From: Alphaproteobacteria bacterium
GTDB taxonomy: Bacteria > Pseudomonadota > Alphaproteobacteria > Micropepsales > Micropepsaceae
NCBI GenBank assembly: GCA_013140995.1
Contig: JABFRX010000078.1
Span: 1 to 37,604, forward strand
Length of the DNA: 37,604 bases
Direction of reading: 5' to 3'
Below the pieces are notes generated by a model. That model was not told the DNA's origin and did no database searches. It was given only the letters and a program-made list of their open reading frames with translations. Of the stretch, positions 7,024-13,736 are shown piece by piece. How positions within the stretch are numbered: the stretch's first letter is position 1; every line of letters starts with the position of its first letter. A program made the translations under genes and the position numbers.

Positions 7024-7971
7024 ATGAGACTACGTGCACTGTCCCGGCATGAGGCTTTGGTGGATCTCGGGTGCCACTTGAAGTCGACCGGATATAGTTT
7101 TCGGGCGCCTACGCCCGCGACGCATGCCCTGGTGAACGCACGACCGGAAAACCAGATCGCGAGGTCGCTGACCGACATTTTCGGCTGGGGTCGACCGTTT
7201 CGCACCCGGTTGGTGTCCGAGGACATATTGACGATGCTCGAAGCGGTCGGGGCCATTGAGACCAGTGGCGATCTCGCGCGGAGCTTGGTTCGATACTCCA
7301 CGCTCGACAACCTCTTGTTCGTGCACTCTGCCTATCCCACGAACGACAACGATGCCGTGTTTTTCGGACCCGACACCTACCGGTTCGCCCGACTTCTGGG
7401 TCAGAAACTCGGTGAAGCGGAAATGCCTGGTAGCATTATCGACATCGGATGCGGCTCGGGAGCCGGCGGGATATTCGCCGTCTCGCGCCCGGCTTGCCGG
7501 CCGGACGTGGTGCTTAGCGATGTGAACGAGCACGCGCTGAGCCTTGCGCGCGTCAACGCCGAATTGAACGGCGTACGAACGGCGCAATTCGTTCGCAGCG
7601 ACGTGCTTTCGGATGTCGAGGGTTGCGCGGACCTCATCATCGCCAATCCGCCCTACTTGTGCGACCCCGCTCGGCGTCTTTACAGACATGGTGGGGAGCG
7701 CGGGTTCGAACTGTCGCAACGGATTGTCGAAGAAGGGGTGGCGCGGTTGAACGCAAACGGCCGCCTCATTCTCTATACGGCGTCCCCCGTCGTCGATGCG
7801 GTCGACCAGTTCTTCGAAACGATCGAACCGTATCTGATGAGCACGGGCAATCGCTTTGTTTATGAAGAGATCGATCCCGACGTGTTCGGTGAGGAGCTGA
7901 CGATGCCGGCCTATGCGCATGTGGATCGGATCTCGGTCGTTGCGCTCACCGTGTTTGCGGCGGGGGCTTGA
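7024..7971 (+). CDS. class I SAM-dependent methyltransferase (MTS domain)
   Basis: 315 residues from the ATG preceded by GGAGG; a TTG 24 bases upstream is less likely. Residues about 1-125 are a non-catalytic N-terminal domain. Residues 135-260 hold the catalytic fold: SIIDIGCGSGAGGI (SAM motif I), VLSDVNEHALSLA (acidic ribose-binding loop), and LIIANPPYL, the NPPY motif of N-methylating enzymes of the PrmC/RsmC-like MTS type. The substrate is unknown: NPPY occurs in protein-glutamine, rRNA and DNA N-methylases. First gene of a three-gene overlap-coupled operon with a diiron-type enzyme and an ATP-grasp ligase, which suggests small-molecule or peptide modification rather than rRNA modification. 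Confidence 0.83.
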   Translation: MRLRALSRHEALVDLGCHLKSTGYSFRAPTPATHALVNARPENQIARSLTDIFGWGRPFRTRLVSEDILTMLEAVGAIETSGDLARSLVRYSTLDNLLFVHSAYPTNDNDAVFFGPDTYRFARLLGQKLGEAEMPGSIIDIGCGSGAGGIFAVSRPACRPDVVLSDVNEHALSLARVNAELNGVRTAQFVRSDVLSDVEGCADLIIANPPYLCDPARRLYRHGGERGFELSQRIVEEGVARLNANGRLILYTASPVVDAVDQFFETIEPYLMSTGNRFVYEEIDPDVFGEELTMPAYAHVDRISVVALTVFAAGA

Positions 7972-8906
7972 TGGAGCAGAACATGGCGTTGCACAACGAG
8001 TGTGCCGCTCTGGAGGGGCCAGCGTTCGAGCGTGCACAAATTTATTTGGCGCGCTTCAATCGCTTGCGGCTAACCCCGACGGCCGGGCCGCCGCGTAGCG
8101 GTGAATCTGAGGAACATTTTCTGCGGAAGGAGGCGGCATTCATTGAAGCGGCGCTGAGCAAAATTAGGCCGCTGATACATGATGTTCCGGCCGACGCCGG
8201 AAAATTCGTCGATTGGTTCGAGGCGTTGCGCGATAGCGGTCCGGGGCAGGAGGATGCGTTGTTCCCGTGGCTGGCCTCGCGCGCAAGCTTGGAGGAGATG
8301 AAGTGGTTTTTGCAGCAAGAGGCGGCGGGCGAAGCCGGCTTCGACGATCTGGTGGCGCTCACGCAGATCAAGATGCCCCAACGTGCGAAGCTCGAGATGG
8401 CTCGAAACTATTGGGACGAAATGGGGCGCGGTACTCCGGCCGGGATGCATGGACTCATGCTCGAGCGCCTAGTCGAGCATTTTGAGATCGTTCCGGAAAT
8501 TGAAACGACCGTTCCCGAAGCGCTTGCGATTGGCAACGTCATGTTGGCGCTTGCCTGTTCGCGTCACTATGCGTTTCTGTCGGTTGGCGCGCTTGGCGCG
8601 ATCGAGATGACGGCACCCTCGCGCGTGCGCTTCGTCGATATCGGGCTGAAGCGTCTCGGCGTGCCAGCGTATTACCGAACGTACTTTGCGCTCCACGCTA
8701 CCCTCGACGTGAAACACTCGCAGTCATGGAATCGCGAAGTCATCTATTCGTTGGTGGCCGAAGACGAGCGCCGCTCTGCGGCGATCGCGGAGGGCGCGGT
8801 CCTTCGGCTCTGGTGCGGTCAACGGTGTTTCGAGCGCTACCGCAATCGATTCGGTGTACGCGTCGATGCACATTGCGCCGCAATTGCACCACGTGAGCAC
8901 GCATGA
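7971..8906 (+). CDS. iron-containing redox enzyme family protein (heme-oxygenase-like fold)
   Basis: 311 residues. The ATG overlaps the upstream stop as TGATG. All-helical. Recognisable segments of the heme-oxygenase-like diiron family are LEEMKWFLQQEAAGEAGFDD (first Glu and Asp ligands), KLEMARNYWDEMGRG (acidic helix), MHGLMLERL, and FALHATLDVKHSQSWNREVI (D-x2-H pair). These diiron enzymes carry out oxidative cleavage or desaturation of small or amino-acid-derived substrates with O2. The exact reaction is unknown. Coupling to the methyltransferase and ATP-grasp genes points to one pathway. Confidence 0.8.
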   Translation: MEQNMALHNECAALEGPAFERAQIYLARFNRLRLTPTAGPPRSGESEEHFLRKEAAFIEAALSKIRPLIHDVPADAGKFVDWFEALRDSGPGQEDALFPWLASRASLEEMKWFLQQEAAGEAGFDDLVALTQIKMPQRAKLEMARNYWDEMGRGTPAGMHGLMLERLVEHFEIVPEIETTVPEALAIGNVMLALACSRHYAFLSVGALGAIEMTAPSRVRFVDIGLKRLGVPAYYRTYFALHATLDVKHSQSWNREVIYSLVAEDERRSAAIAEGAVLRLWCGQRCFERYRNRFGVRVDAHCAAIAPREHA

Positions 8907-9991
8907 GACCGCAATCCGCTTCGTCCAACATGACCTGCGCGGAAGCGAATGCGGACGAATACGAACGGGTCGCGCCGATCGATCGTTTGCCGAAATGGCT
9001 ACTCTGCATGCCGTTGGTTGCGCAGTGGCTATGGCTGGGCTTGAAGTATCGCAGTTTCACGCTTCCGTCAGCACTGAATCCACAGATCGAGACCGGAGGA
9101 CTGGTAGGCGAATCGAAGCTCGCGTATCTCAGCCGCATAGATCCCACTTTCGCCCGTTGTGTCGCGCGGACCGCAGCAGTGTCCGCCGGTGGCGACGCAG
9201 AGGCCGTGCGCCGGCAATTGGATCTATCGTATCCGTTGATTGCAAAGCCCGATGTCGGTTGGTGCGGGTATGGTGTGCGGCGGATCGACAATGCGCTGGA
9301 ACTAAATGCCTATGCGACTGCGTTTCCAAAGCCGGAGCAATTCCTTATTCAAGAATTGATCGGCGGCGCGCACGAGGCAGGAATTCTCTACGTTCGCCGG
9401 CCCGGTGAAGCGAGCGGCCGGGTCGAAGCGATGACGATCAGGCATTCACCGCACGTGGTCGGCGACGGCCGATTGTCTGTCTCCGACCTCATCGCGCGAA
9501 GTCCACGCATGGCACGCAAGTCGGCTGTTTATGTTCGGTGTATGAGCGCCCAAGAAGCGTTGCGTGTACCAAGCCGTGGAGAGCGCGTCGCATTGACGAC
9601 CGTCGCGTCGGCCCGCGTCGGCGGTCGATACGAAGATGCGACCGCGCTTGTGACGCCGGCGCTAGATAGAATAGTCGACGGTATCTCTCGCTCGATGGGG
9701 GAATTCCACTATGGCCGCTACGACGTGAAGTTCGATTCTTTGCAACGACTGCGCGACGGGCACTTCGTCATTATCGAAGTCAACGGCGCCGGCTCGGAAG
9801 CTATCCAGTTCTGGGATTCGCGGTTGTCGTTGGGATTGGCGTTCCGCGGCGTGTTTCGAAAGCAACGAGAGTTGTTCGCGCTGGCCGACATTATGCGCGA
9901 ACGCGGTTTCAGGCCGATCAGCGTATTTGCACTGGCCTCGGCGTTCATGCGGCAACGACGCCTGATCAAGCGGTACGCGCCTTCGAACTGA
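8903..9991 (+). CDS. ATP-grasp ligase-like protein
   Basis: 362 residues, ATG overlapping the upstream stop (ATGA). The N-terminal part has a hydrophobic stretch (LPKWLLCMPLVAQWLWLGLK) near residues 28-48. The ATP-grasp domain runs from about residue 110 to 320: YPLIAKPDVGWCGYGVRRI is the nucleotide-binding lysine strand with a glycine loop, QFLIQELIGG is the adenine-binding strand, and YGRYDVKFDS and HFVIIEVNGAGSEA carry the metal-binding Asp and Glu-x-Asn. These enzymes join a carboxylate to an amine or other nucleophile through an acyl phosphate. Third gene of the coupled operon. Alternatively a cell-wall or peptide ligase; the substrate is not readable. Confidence 0.78.
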   Translation: MRPQSASSNMTCAEANADEYERVAPIDRLPKWLLCMPLVAQWLWLGLKYRSFTLPSALNPQIETGGLVGESKLAYLSRIDPTFARCVARTAAVSAGGDAEAVRRQLDLSYPLIAKPDVGWCGYGVRRIDNALELNAYATAFPKPEQFLIQELIGGAHEAGILYVRRPGEASGRVEAMTIRHSPHVVGDGRLSVSDLIARSPRMARKSAVYVRCMSAQEALRVPSRGERVALTTVASARVGGRYEDATALVTPALDRIVDGISRSMGEFHYGRYDVKFDSLQRLRDGHFVIIEVNGAGSEAIQFWDSRLSLGLAFRGVFRKQRELFALADIMRERGFRPISVFALASAFMRQRRLIKRYAPSN

Positions 9992-9995
9992 CTCT

Positions 9996-10020
9996 GGAAC
10001 TTTTGTGCCGCCAGGGCGTT
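9996..10020 (+). promoter_or_regulatory. EcfG-type promoter of the 10067 gene
   Basis: GGAAC, 16 bases, CGTTTG, exact match, starting 5 bases after the ATP-grasp stop codon. Confidence 0.82.
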
Positions 10021-10066
10021 TGTTTTTCAGGAAGAATTCGCTGCAAGCGCAACGGGAGTGCACCTC

Positions 10067-10342
10067 ATGCCGGACGTCGAAAGCGTCGAAAAGAAGAAGG
10101 TTAACCCCAGCGTCAGCTACAGCCACCCAAGGGACGTGGTGCGTGACGAAACTCTGACGCGCGAGGAGAAAGTCGCCATTCTCCGCGAGTGGCACTACGA
10201 CGCCGTGCGCTTGCAGGAGTCTGCGGGTGAAAATATGACGGGCGGCGAACCAGATCGGCTGAGCGCGGTTTCGAATGCGCTGCTCGAGCTTGGTATCTCG
10301 CCCGTGGCGGAATCCGATCCGCACGCTCCCGAAAAATCATAA
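10067..10342 (+). CDS. small soluble conserved-looking protein
   Basis: 91 residues from the ATG with GGGAG 8 bases upstream; a GTG 9 bases earlier overlaps that site and is less likely. Charged, no signal or membrane helix. The central motif PRDVVRDETLTREEKVAILR, then EWHYDAVRLQESAGENMTGG, forms two helices. I have seen this pattern as a small alphaproteobacterial protein of unknown function, but cannot name the family. An exact EcfG box makes it a predicted GSR target. Confidence 0.72.
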   Translation: MPDVESVEKKKVNPSVSYSHPRDVVRDETLTREEKVAILREWHYDAVRLQESAGENMTGGEPDRLSAVSNALLELGISPVAESDPHAPEKS

Positions 10343-10559
10343 GGTTACGCCGAATACTAAGTCGCTCATTTGTGCCGCGCTAGGTCTGCGAGCCGCCTAT
10401 CAAGTCTGTCTTCTCGAGAATCGAATTCTCGACTTCAAGACCAAGGCGGCGCGCGGGATCGAAGCTGGCCGGATTAAGAGCATCATCGATCCGCGCTTGG
10501 CCGACCGCGTGCGACGTGAGGCGGTGAAATTCGTCGACGAGTTGAAGCGCGCGGTATAG
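10275..10559 (+). CDS. possible small protein or gene remnant
   Basis: 94 codons if the ATG inside the preceding gene is used; there is no clear ribosome site. The part after the previous stop (10343-10559) has strongly coding-like third positions and reads LICAALGLRAAYQVCLLENR, then a helical segment with IIDPRLADRVRREAVKFVDE. No in-frame ATG, GTG or TTG lies near the start of that part, so it may be an initiation-deficient remnant or a translationally coupled product. No family recognised. Confidence 0.3.
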   Translation: MRCSSLVSRPWRNPIRTLPKNHKVTPNTKSLICAALGLRAAYQVCLLENRILDFKTKAARGIEAGRIKSIIDPRLADRVRREAVKFVDELKRAV

Positions 10560-10884
10560 GTATCGGTGAACAACGTCGCACTCGGGACCGGGACGACGTT
10601 GCTCGTGCTTCAGCGATAGAAAATGTGCGCGCCGATCTGAGCGACCTTGACCATGTGTGTGTGGCCCAATACCGCGTCACGTAGCTGGCGTAGTAGTTTG
10701 TGGTGCCGCGCGCGATCGCCGCTCCCTTTGCCGCGGGTGCGCTTCGCCGCCTTGGCGATGTGCTTACCGTGCGGTCACGCACGGCATCAGGGCGCGGTCG
10801 TATGTGAAGGAGAACTGGCAGCCGGTCGTCCGGCGATGCGACACCGCGCTTGGTGCGCTCGATGCGGGAAATGGTCGAAGAGAA
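10560..10884. other. 325 bases without an intact gene; one coding-like stretch
   Basis: On the minus strand 10610-10774 is a stop-free run of 54 codons, codon-biased like a gene, reading RARHHKLLRQLRDAVLGHTH then MVKVAQIGAHIFYR and a stop. It has no start codon and is closed by a stop upstream. It looks like the 3' remnant of a decayed gene. I recognise no family. Nothing else is supported. Confidence 0.35.
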
Positions 10885-10907
10885 GGGGACGGATCATCTC
10901 CGTCCCC
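10885..10907. terminator. terminator between convergent units
   Basis: Perfect 9-bp stem GGGGACGGA / TCCGTCCCC with a 5-base loop. On the plus strand ATTACTTTTA follows; on the minus strand TTCTCTTCG. It most likely ends the minus-strand stress operon that stops at 10928. Confidence 0.75.
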
Positions 10908-10927
10908 ATTACTTTTAGCCAGAGATG

Positions 10928-11530
10928 TTATTCGGCCGGCGTGTTCGAGATCGTGCTCGTGCGCGTGGTGCGCGTTTCGACAGTGCGGTCAACGGGCGCG
11001 CCCGACATGTCGCGGGCCGCCATCCGGTCACGATCCATGCCCTTGTACTTCAACATGATCGTTTCGACCGCTGCTACGTCGCCGTCCGGCACACGCACCG
11101 AAACTAGCGTGCCGCCGCTTTTGATGCGATCGACGTAGATTTGCGCGTCGTCGTTGTCGACGCCGGCACCGACCAACGCGCCGATCAATCCGCCACCGGA
11201 CGCACCGACTGCGGCGCCTACCGCCGTCGTAATCAGCCAGCCTACGCCGAGCAGGGGGCCAAGGCCCGGGATGACGATGGCGCCCAAGCCTGCGAGAAGA
11301 CCCGCGCCGCCGCCCAACACGCCGCCGATCACCGCGCCGTCGCCGACGCCGGATTCGGCCATGTTGTTGTCGACAGTGCGGTCGCCGGCGCTGCGTTGCG
11401 CGCTTTGGCCTTCCACCCTGTTGGTGACGATGCTGATCTCTTCGCTGGGTACGCCCAAAGCTTTGATGTCGCGTACTGCTTCGGATGCGTCGTTACGATC
11501 GTCGAACAAGCCATTCACTGTGGTTGTCAT
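10928..11530 (-). CDS. YflT/general stress protein 17M-like protein with glycine-rich core
   Basis: 200 residues from the ATG with GGAGAACG upstream; the longer frame to 11629 runs into the neighbouring gene. Residues 1-35 (TTTVNGLFDDRNDASEAVRD, then IKALGVPSEEISIVTNR) match the start of the heat-induced YflT/17M stress domain. The middle (about residues 65-130) is a glycine/alanine-rich pair of hydrophobic segments. DAQIYVDRIKSGGTLVSVRV closes the domain. Probably membrane-associated. It is downstream of the PRC-barrel gene (gap 46 bases) in one operon under the box at 11970. Confidence 0.8.
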   Translation of the reverse strand: MTTTVNGLFDDRNDASEAVRDIKALGVPSEEISIVTNRVEGQSAQRSAGDRTVDNNMAESGVGDGAVIGGVLGGGAGLLAGLGAIVIPGLGPLLGVGWLITTAVGAAVGASGGGLIGALVGAGVDNDDAQIYVDRIKSGGTLVSVRVPDGDVAAVETIMLKYKGMDRDRMAARDMSGAPVDRTVETRTTRTSTISNTPAE

Positions 11531-11576
11531 ATCGTTCTCCAAAATGTTGTGTCGCGAGCTTCGCGAGATGTGAAGG

Positions 11577-11936
11577 TCACCAGTCTTGATCGACCTTGTA
11601 GTAGGAGTAGGACTTGTCGCGGATTTCACCGTCGTGCTTGGTGAGATCGCTGATGTCGTAGGTCGGTGCCGATTTCAGGATGTCCTTCGTCATCGGTACG
11701 ACGTATCCGCCCTTGTCCTCGTCGTAGTTCAGAAGCGACCAGGGAACGGGGTGATACTTTTCACCCAGTCCTAAGAATCCGCCGAAGCCCAGGACGGCGA
11801 ACATGATCTTGTTCGATGTCTTGTCGAGGATGATGTCCTCGACCGTCCCAATCGACGATCCTTCCTTATTGTAGACGGAAGTTCCCGTTACTCTTGACGC
11901 TCGTATCGCGCGCGTATGACCAGTTTCCGTAGGCAT
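11577..11936 (-). CDS. PRC-barrel domain protein (cytoplasmic)
   Basis: 119 residues, AAGGAG 8 bases before the ATG, no signal peptide. Residues 10-95 are a PRC-barrel: VTGTSVYNKEGSSIGTVEDI, then KIMFAVLGFGGFLGLGEKYH and PVPWSLLNYD. PRC-barrels are small beta-barrels that bind RNA or protein partners; many alphaproteobacteria carry several stress-induced copies. Three PRC-barrel proteins lie in this window (here, 17449 and 20406), in different compartments. An exact EcfG box precedes it. Confidence 0.88.
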   Translation of the reverse strand: MPTETGHTRAIRASRVTGTSVYNKEGSSIGTVEDIILDKTSNKIMFAVLGFGGFLGLGEKYHPVPWSLLNYDEDKGGYVVPMTKDILKSAPTYDISDLTKHDGEIRDKSYSYYKVDQDW

Positions 11937-11969
11937 GTGTAAATCTCCTTTTCAGCCGAACTTTGATAG

Positions 11970-11994
11970 AACGTGCGCCGTAGACGCGGGTTCC
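11970..11994 (-). promoter_or_regulatory. EcfG-type promoter of the PRC-barrel/YflT-like operon
   Basis: On the minus strand: GGAAC, 16 bases, CGTT, exact match, ending 33 bases before the ATG at 11936. Confidence 0.82.
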
Positions 11995-12021
11995 GTGCGG
12001 CTGTGGGAAAATTTCGCCGTG

Positions 12022-12375
12022 CTATCGCGTTTTGCGTTTCATCGCGTCGCTCATGCCCAAAGCGGCAGCGCATGCGACCGCCATCAGCGGATGTTCCTTC
12101 GCCAACTGCGTGAGCGCCGAGACCAGCGCGTCTTGAGATTGAACGGGCGCTGCCGCGTGAAGCGGCGCCAGGGTCGGCGAGCGCCAGTGCACGATTGCCA
12201 GATAGATTGCAGCGGCGGCACCGACCGTGAGAAAGAGGATGATTGCCGTCAGCGCGGCTGCTGCAGGCGCGTCGGCGATCGGCAGCAGTAGTAGGTAGAC
12301 AGCCACGCCGCAGAACGCGACACCCGTGCCGACCAGGGTGACGGCAATGACAACCAGAATTACGCGGGCGATCAT
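12022..12375 (-). CDS. small two-helix membrane protein
   Basis: 117 residues. Two hydrophobic helices lie at about residues 3-32 (VILVVIAVTLVGTGVAFCGV) and 38-62 (AAALTAIILFLTVGAAAAIY). The cytoplasmic C-terminus holds a further helix, ALTQLAKEHPLMAVACAAAL, like the C-terminal anchor of DUF883 proteins. The layout recalls holin-like YqjE/YkvA-region proteins, but I cannot name a family. It follows the DUF883 gene by 41 bases and is probably co-transcribed from the box at 12783. Confidence 0.7.
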   Translation of the reverse strand: MIARVILVVIAVTLVGTGVAFCGVAVYLLLLPIADAPAAAALTAIILFLTVGAAAAIYLAIVHWRSPTLAPLHAAAPVQSQDALVSALTQLAKEHPLMAVACAAALGMSDAMKRKTR

Positions 12376-12416
12376 AGCGACACTAGATGTTGGTCGCGCA
12401 TGATCGCCCGGGGAGT

Positions 12417-12731
12417 TCAGCGACGGAGCAACGAGCCGATGAGGGCGCCGGCGCCCATCGACAGTGCGATGGCTGCGAGGGGCTGCGTACGGATCGCACC
12501 ACGAACCGACTCGGCGCCGGCCTCACTCCAAGTTCCGACTTGCTCCGCAGCGTCGCCCGCGGCTTCGGTTGCGTTCGAAAATCCCGTTGAAGCTTCTTGC
12601 CCGAGGCTGTTCAACAACTCACGAACGTTGTTTTGCAACGAGTCGAAGTCGCCCTTCAAAGCGCTGACCCGGGCGTCCAGATCGTTGCCATTCTTGGCTT
12701 TCTTGCGTGAAGGCGATTTTGCGTAAGCCAT
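12417..12731 (-). CDS. DUF883 (ElaB/YqjD-like) membrane-anchored protein
   Basis: 104 residues from the ATG with GGAGAT upstream; the longer frame to 12944 crosses two promoters and is rejected. A basic N-terminus is followed by a long amphipathic helix with heptad-like pattern (residues 18-75). A hydrophobic C-terminal anchor then reads RTQPLAAIALSMGAGALIGS with LLRR at the end, the diagnostic DUF883 tail. E. coli relatives ElaB and YqjD sit in the inner membrane and bind ribosomes in stationary phase. It has an exact EcfG box. Confidence 0.85.
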   Translation of the reverse strand: MAYAKSPSRKKAKNGNDLDARVSALKGDFDSLQNNVRELLNSLGQEASTGFSNATEAAGDAAEQVGTWSEAGAESVRGAIRTQPLAAIALSMGAGALIGSLLRR

Positions 12732-12782
12732 GTTTGGAAATCTCCGTTCTTCGTGCCCATCGGCGTGAATGCTGGTCTTGGT

Positions 12783-12807
12783 AACGCCGCTGCGCGAGAT
12801 TGGTTCC
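12783..12807 (-). promoter_or_regulatory. EcfG-type promoter of the DUF883 operon
   Basis: On the minus strand: GGAAC, 16 bases, CGTT, exact match. Back-to-back with the plus-strand box at 12832; 24 bases separate the two -35 elements. Confidence 0.82.
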
Positions 12808-12831
12808 CGCCCGGAAGGAGGGCGAGAGCTC

Positions 12832-12856
12832 GGAACCGCCGGCTCATGTGCGCGTT
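12832..12856 (+). promoter_or_regulatory. EcfG-type promoter of the DUF3309 gene
   Basis: GGAAC, 16 bases, CGTTTCG, exact match, ending 32 bases before the ATG at 12889. Confidence 0.82.
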
Positions 12857-12888
12857 TCGTTTGCTGAAAATAAGGGATGGAAGGCGTC

Positions 12889-13047
12889 ATGAGTTTGGGA
12901 ACTATTCTGCTGATTGTGTTGGTGCTTCTTTTTATTGGCGCCATACCATCCTGGTCGCATAGCCGCGATTGGGGGCTTTTCCCCAGTGGAGGGTTGGGTC
13001 TGGTGGCTATCGTTGTGTTGGTTTTGGTTCTGGCCGGCGGCCTCTAG
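12889..13047 (+). CDS. DUF3309 family small membrane protein
   Basis: 52 residues, GGAAGG 5 bases before the ATG. The protein starts MSLGTILLIVLVLLFIGAIP, then SWSHSRDWG, then a PSGGLGLV turn and a second hydrophobic helix. This is the full DUF3309 pattern: two membrane helices joined by a W/Y-rich turn and PSGG. Function unknown; widespread in proteobacteria. An exact EcfG box makes it a predicted GSR target. Confidence 0.88.
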   Translation: MSLGTILLIVLVLLFIGAIPSWSHSRDWGLFPSGGLGLVAIVVLVLVLAGGL

Positions 13048-13050
13048 GTG

Positions 13051-13076
13051 GGAACCTTTTTCCGTACGCGGACGTT
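13051..13076 (+). promoter_or_regulatory. EcfG-type promoter of the glycine-zipper lipoprotein gene
   Basis: GGAAC, 17 bases, CGTT, exact elements, ending 27 bases before the ATG. Confidence 0.8.
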
Positions 13077-13103
13077 AGCTTGGCATCACCAGGAGATTGA
13101 GCG

Positions 13104-13664
13104 ATGTTGAAGAGATTGATGTTAGGCGCAGCGGTCGCGGTCCTCGTGGCCGGTTGTGCAAGCGACAGAATGTACAGCGACGGTCCGGGGCCGGGCCCAG
13201 GGCCAGGCTATCAGAACTCCAGCCGCTATGACGGTTGCAACGACAACGCTGCCGTTGGGACGGTCGTGGGCGCGGTCGCCGGCGGTGTCATTGGTAATCA
13301 GTTCGGCAAGGGCAGCGGAAACACCGCGGCGACGGTCGGCGGCGTTATTCTGGGTGGCATCGCGGGCAACGCGATCGCCAGGGATGCTTGCCGGAACGAG
13401 CGGGCGGACGCTTACTATTACAACCGCAGCTACTACGACGCATTCGAGCAGCCGGAATACGGGCGGCGCTATGAGTGGCGCAACCCGCACAATGGCAACT
13501 ATGGCTATGTAACGCCGACGCGCCGGTCGGAAGGCCGCCGGGCGGGCTATGGCCGTGAGTGCCGTGAATTCAGCCAGATCGTTTACGTCAACGGCCGCCA
13601 GTACGAGGATGTGAGCGTGGCGTGCAGGGACGATAATGGAAGCTGGCGCATCGTCACGCGGTAA
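13104..13664 (+). CDS. glycine-zipper 2TM-type outer-membrane lipoprotein
   Basis: 186 residues, AGGAG site. Signal peptide and lipobox VLVAGCAS with the lipidated Cys at residue 18. A Gly/Pro linker follows, then a glycine zipper (residues 50-92: VGTVVGAVAGGVIGNQFGKG, then TVGGVILGGIAGNAIA) as in the Rickettsia 17-kDa antigen family. A Tyr/Arg-rich region follows, then a C-terminal domain with CREFSQIVYVNGRQYEDVSV and a final Cys and Trp. Anchored in the outer membrane; probably structural. Single-gene unit with an exact EcfG box and a strong terminator. Confidence 0.85.
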   Translation: MLKRLMLGAAVAVLVAGCASDRMYSDGPGPGPGPGYQNSSRYDGCNDNAAVGTVVGAVAGGVIGNQFGKGSGNTAATVGGVILGGIAGNAIARDACRNERADAYYYNRSYYDAFEQPEYGRRYEWRNPHNGNYGYVTPTRRSEGRRAGYGRECREFSQIVYVNGRQYEDVSVACRDDNGSWRIVTR

Positions 13665-13688
13665 GATTGATTCAGGCAGAACGCACTG

Positions 13689-13718
13689 CAGCGATCGCGG
13701 GCAAACCCGCGATCGCTG
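13689..13718. terminator. strong terminator between convergent genes
   Basis: Perfect 13-bp stem CAGCGATCGCGGG / CCCGCGATCGCTG, 4-base loop, followed by TTTTTC on the plus strand. It ends the lipoprotein gene and probably also the phyK operon from the other side. Confidence 0.9.
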
Positions 13719-13736
13719 TTTTTCTTGACGACGAAG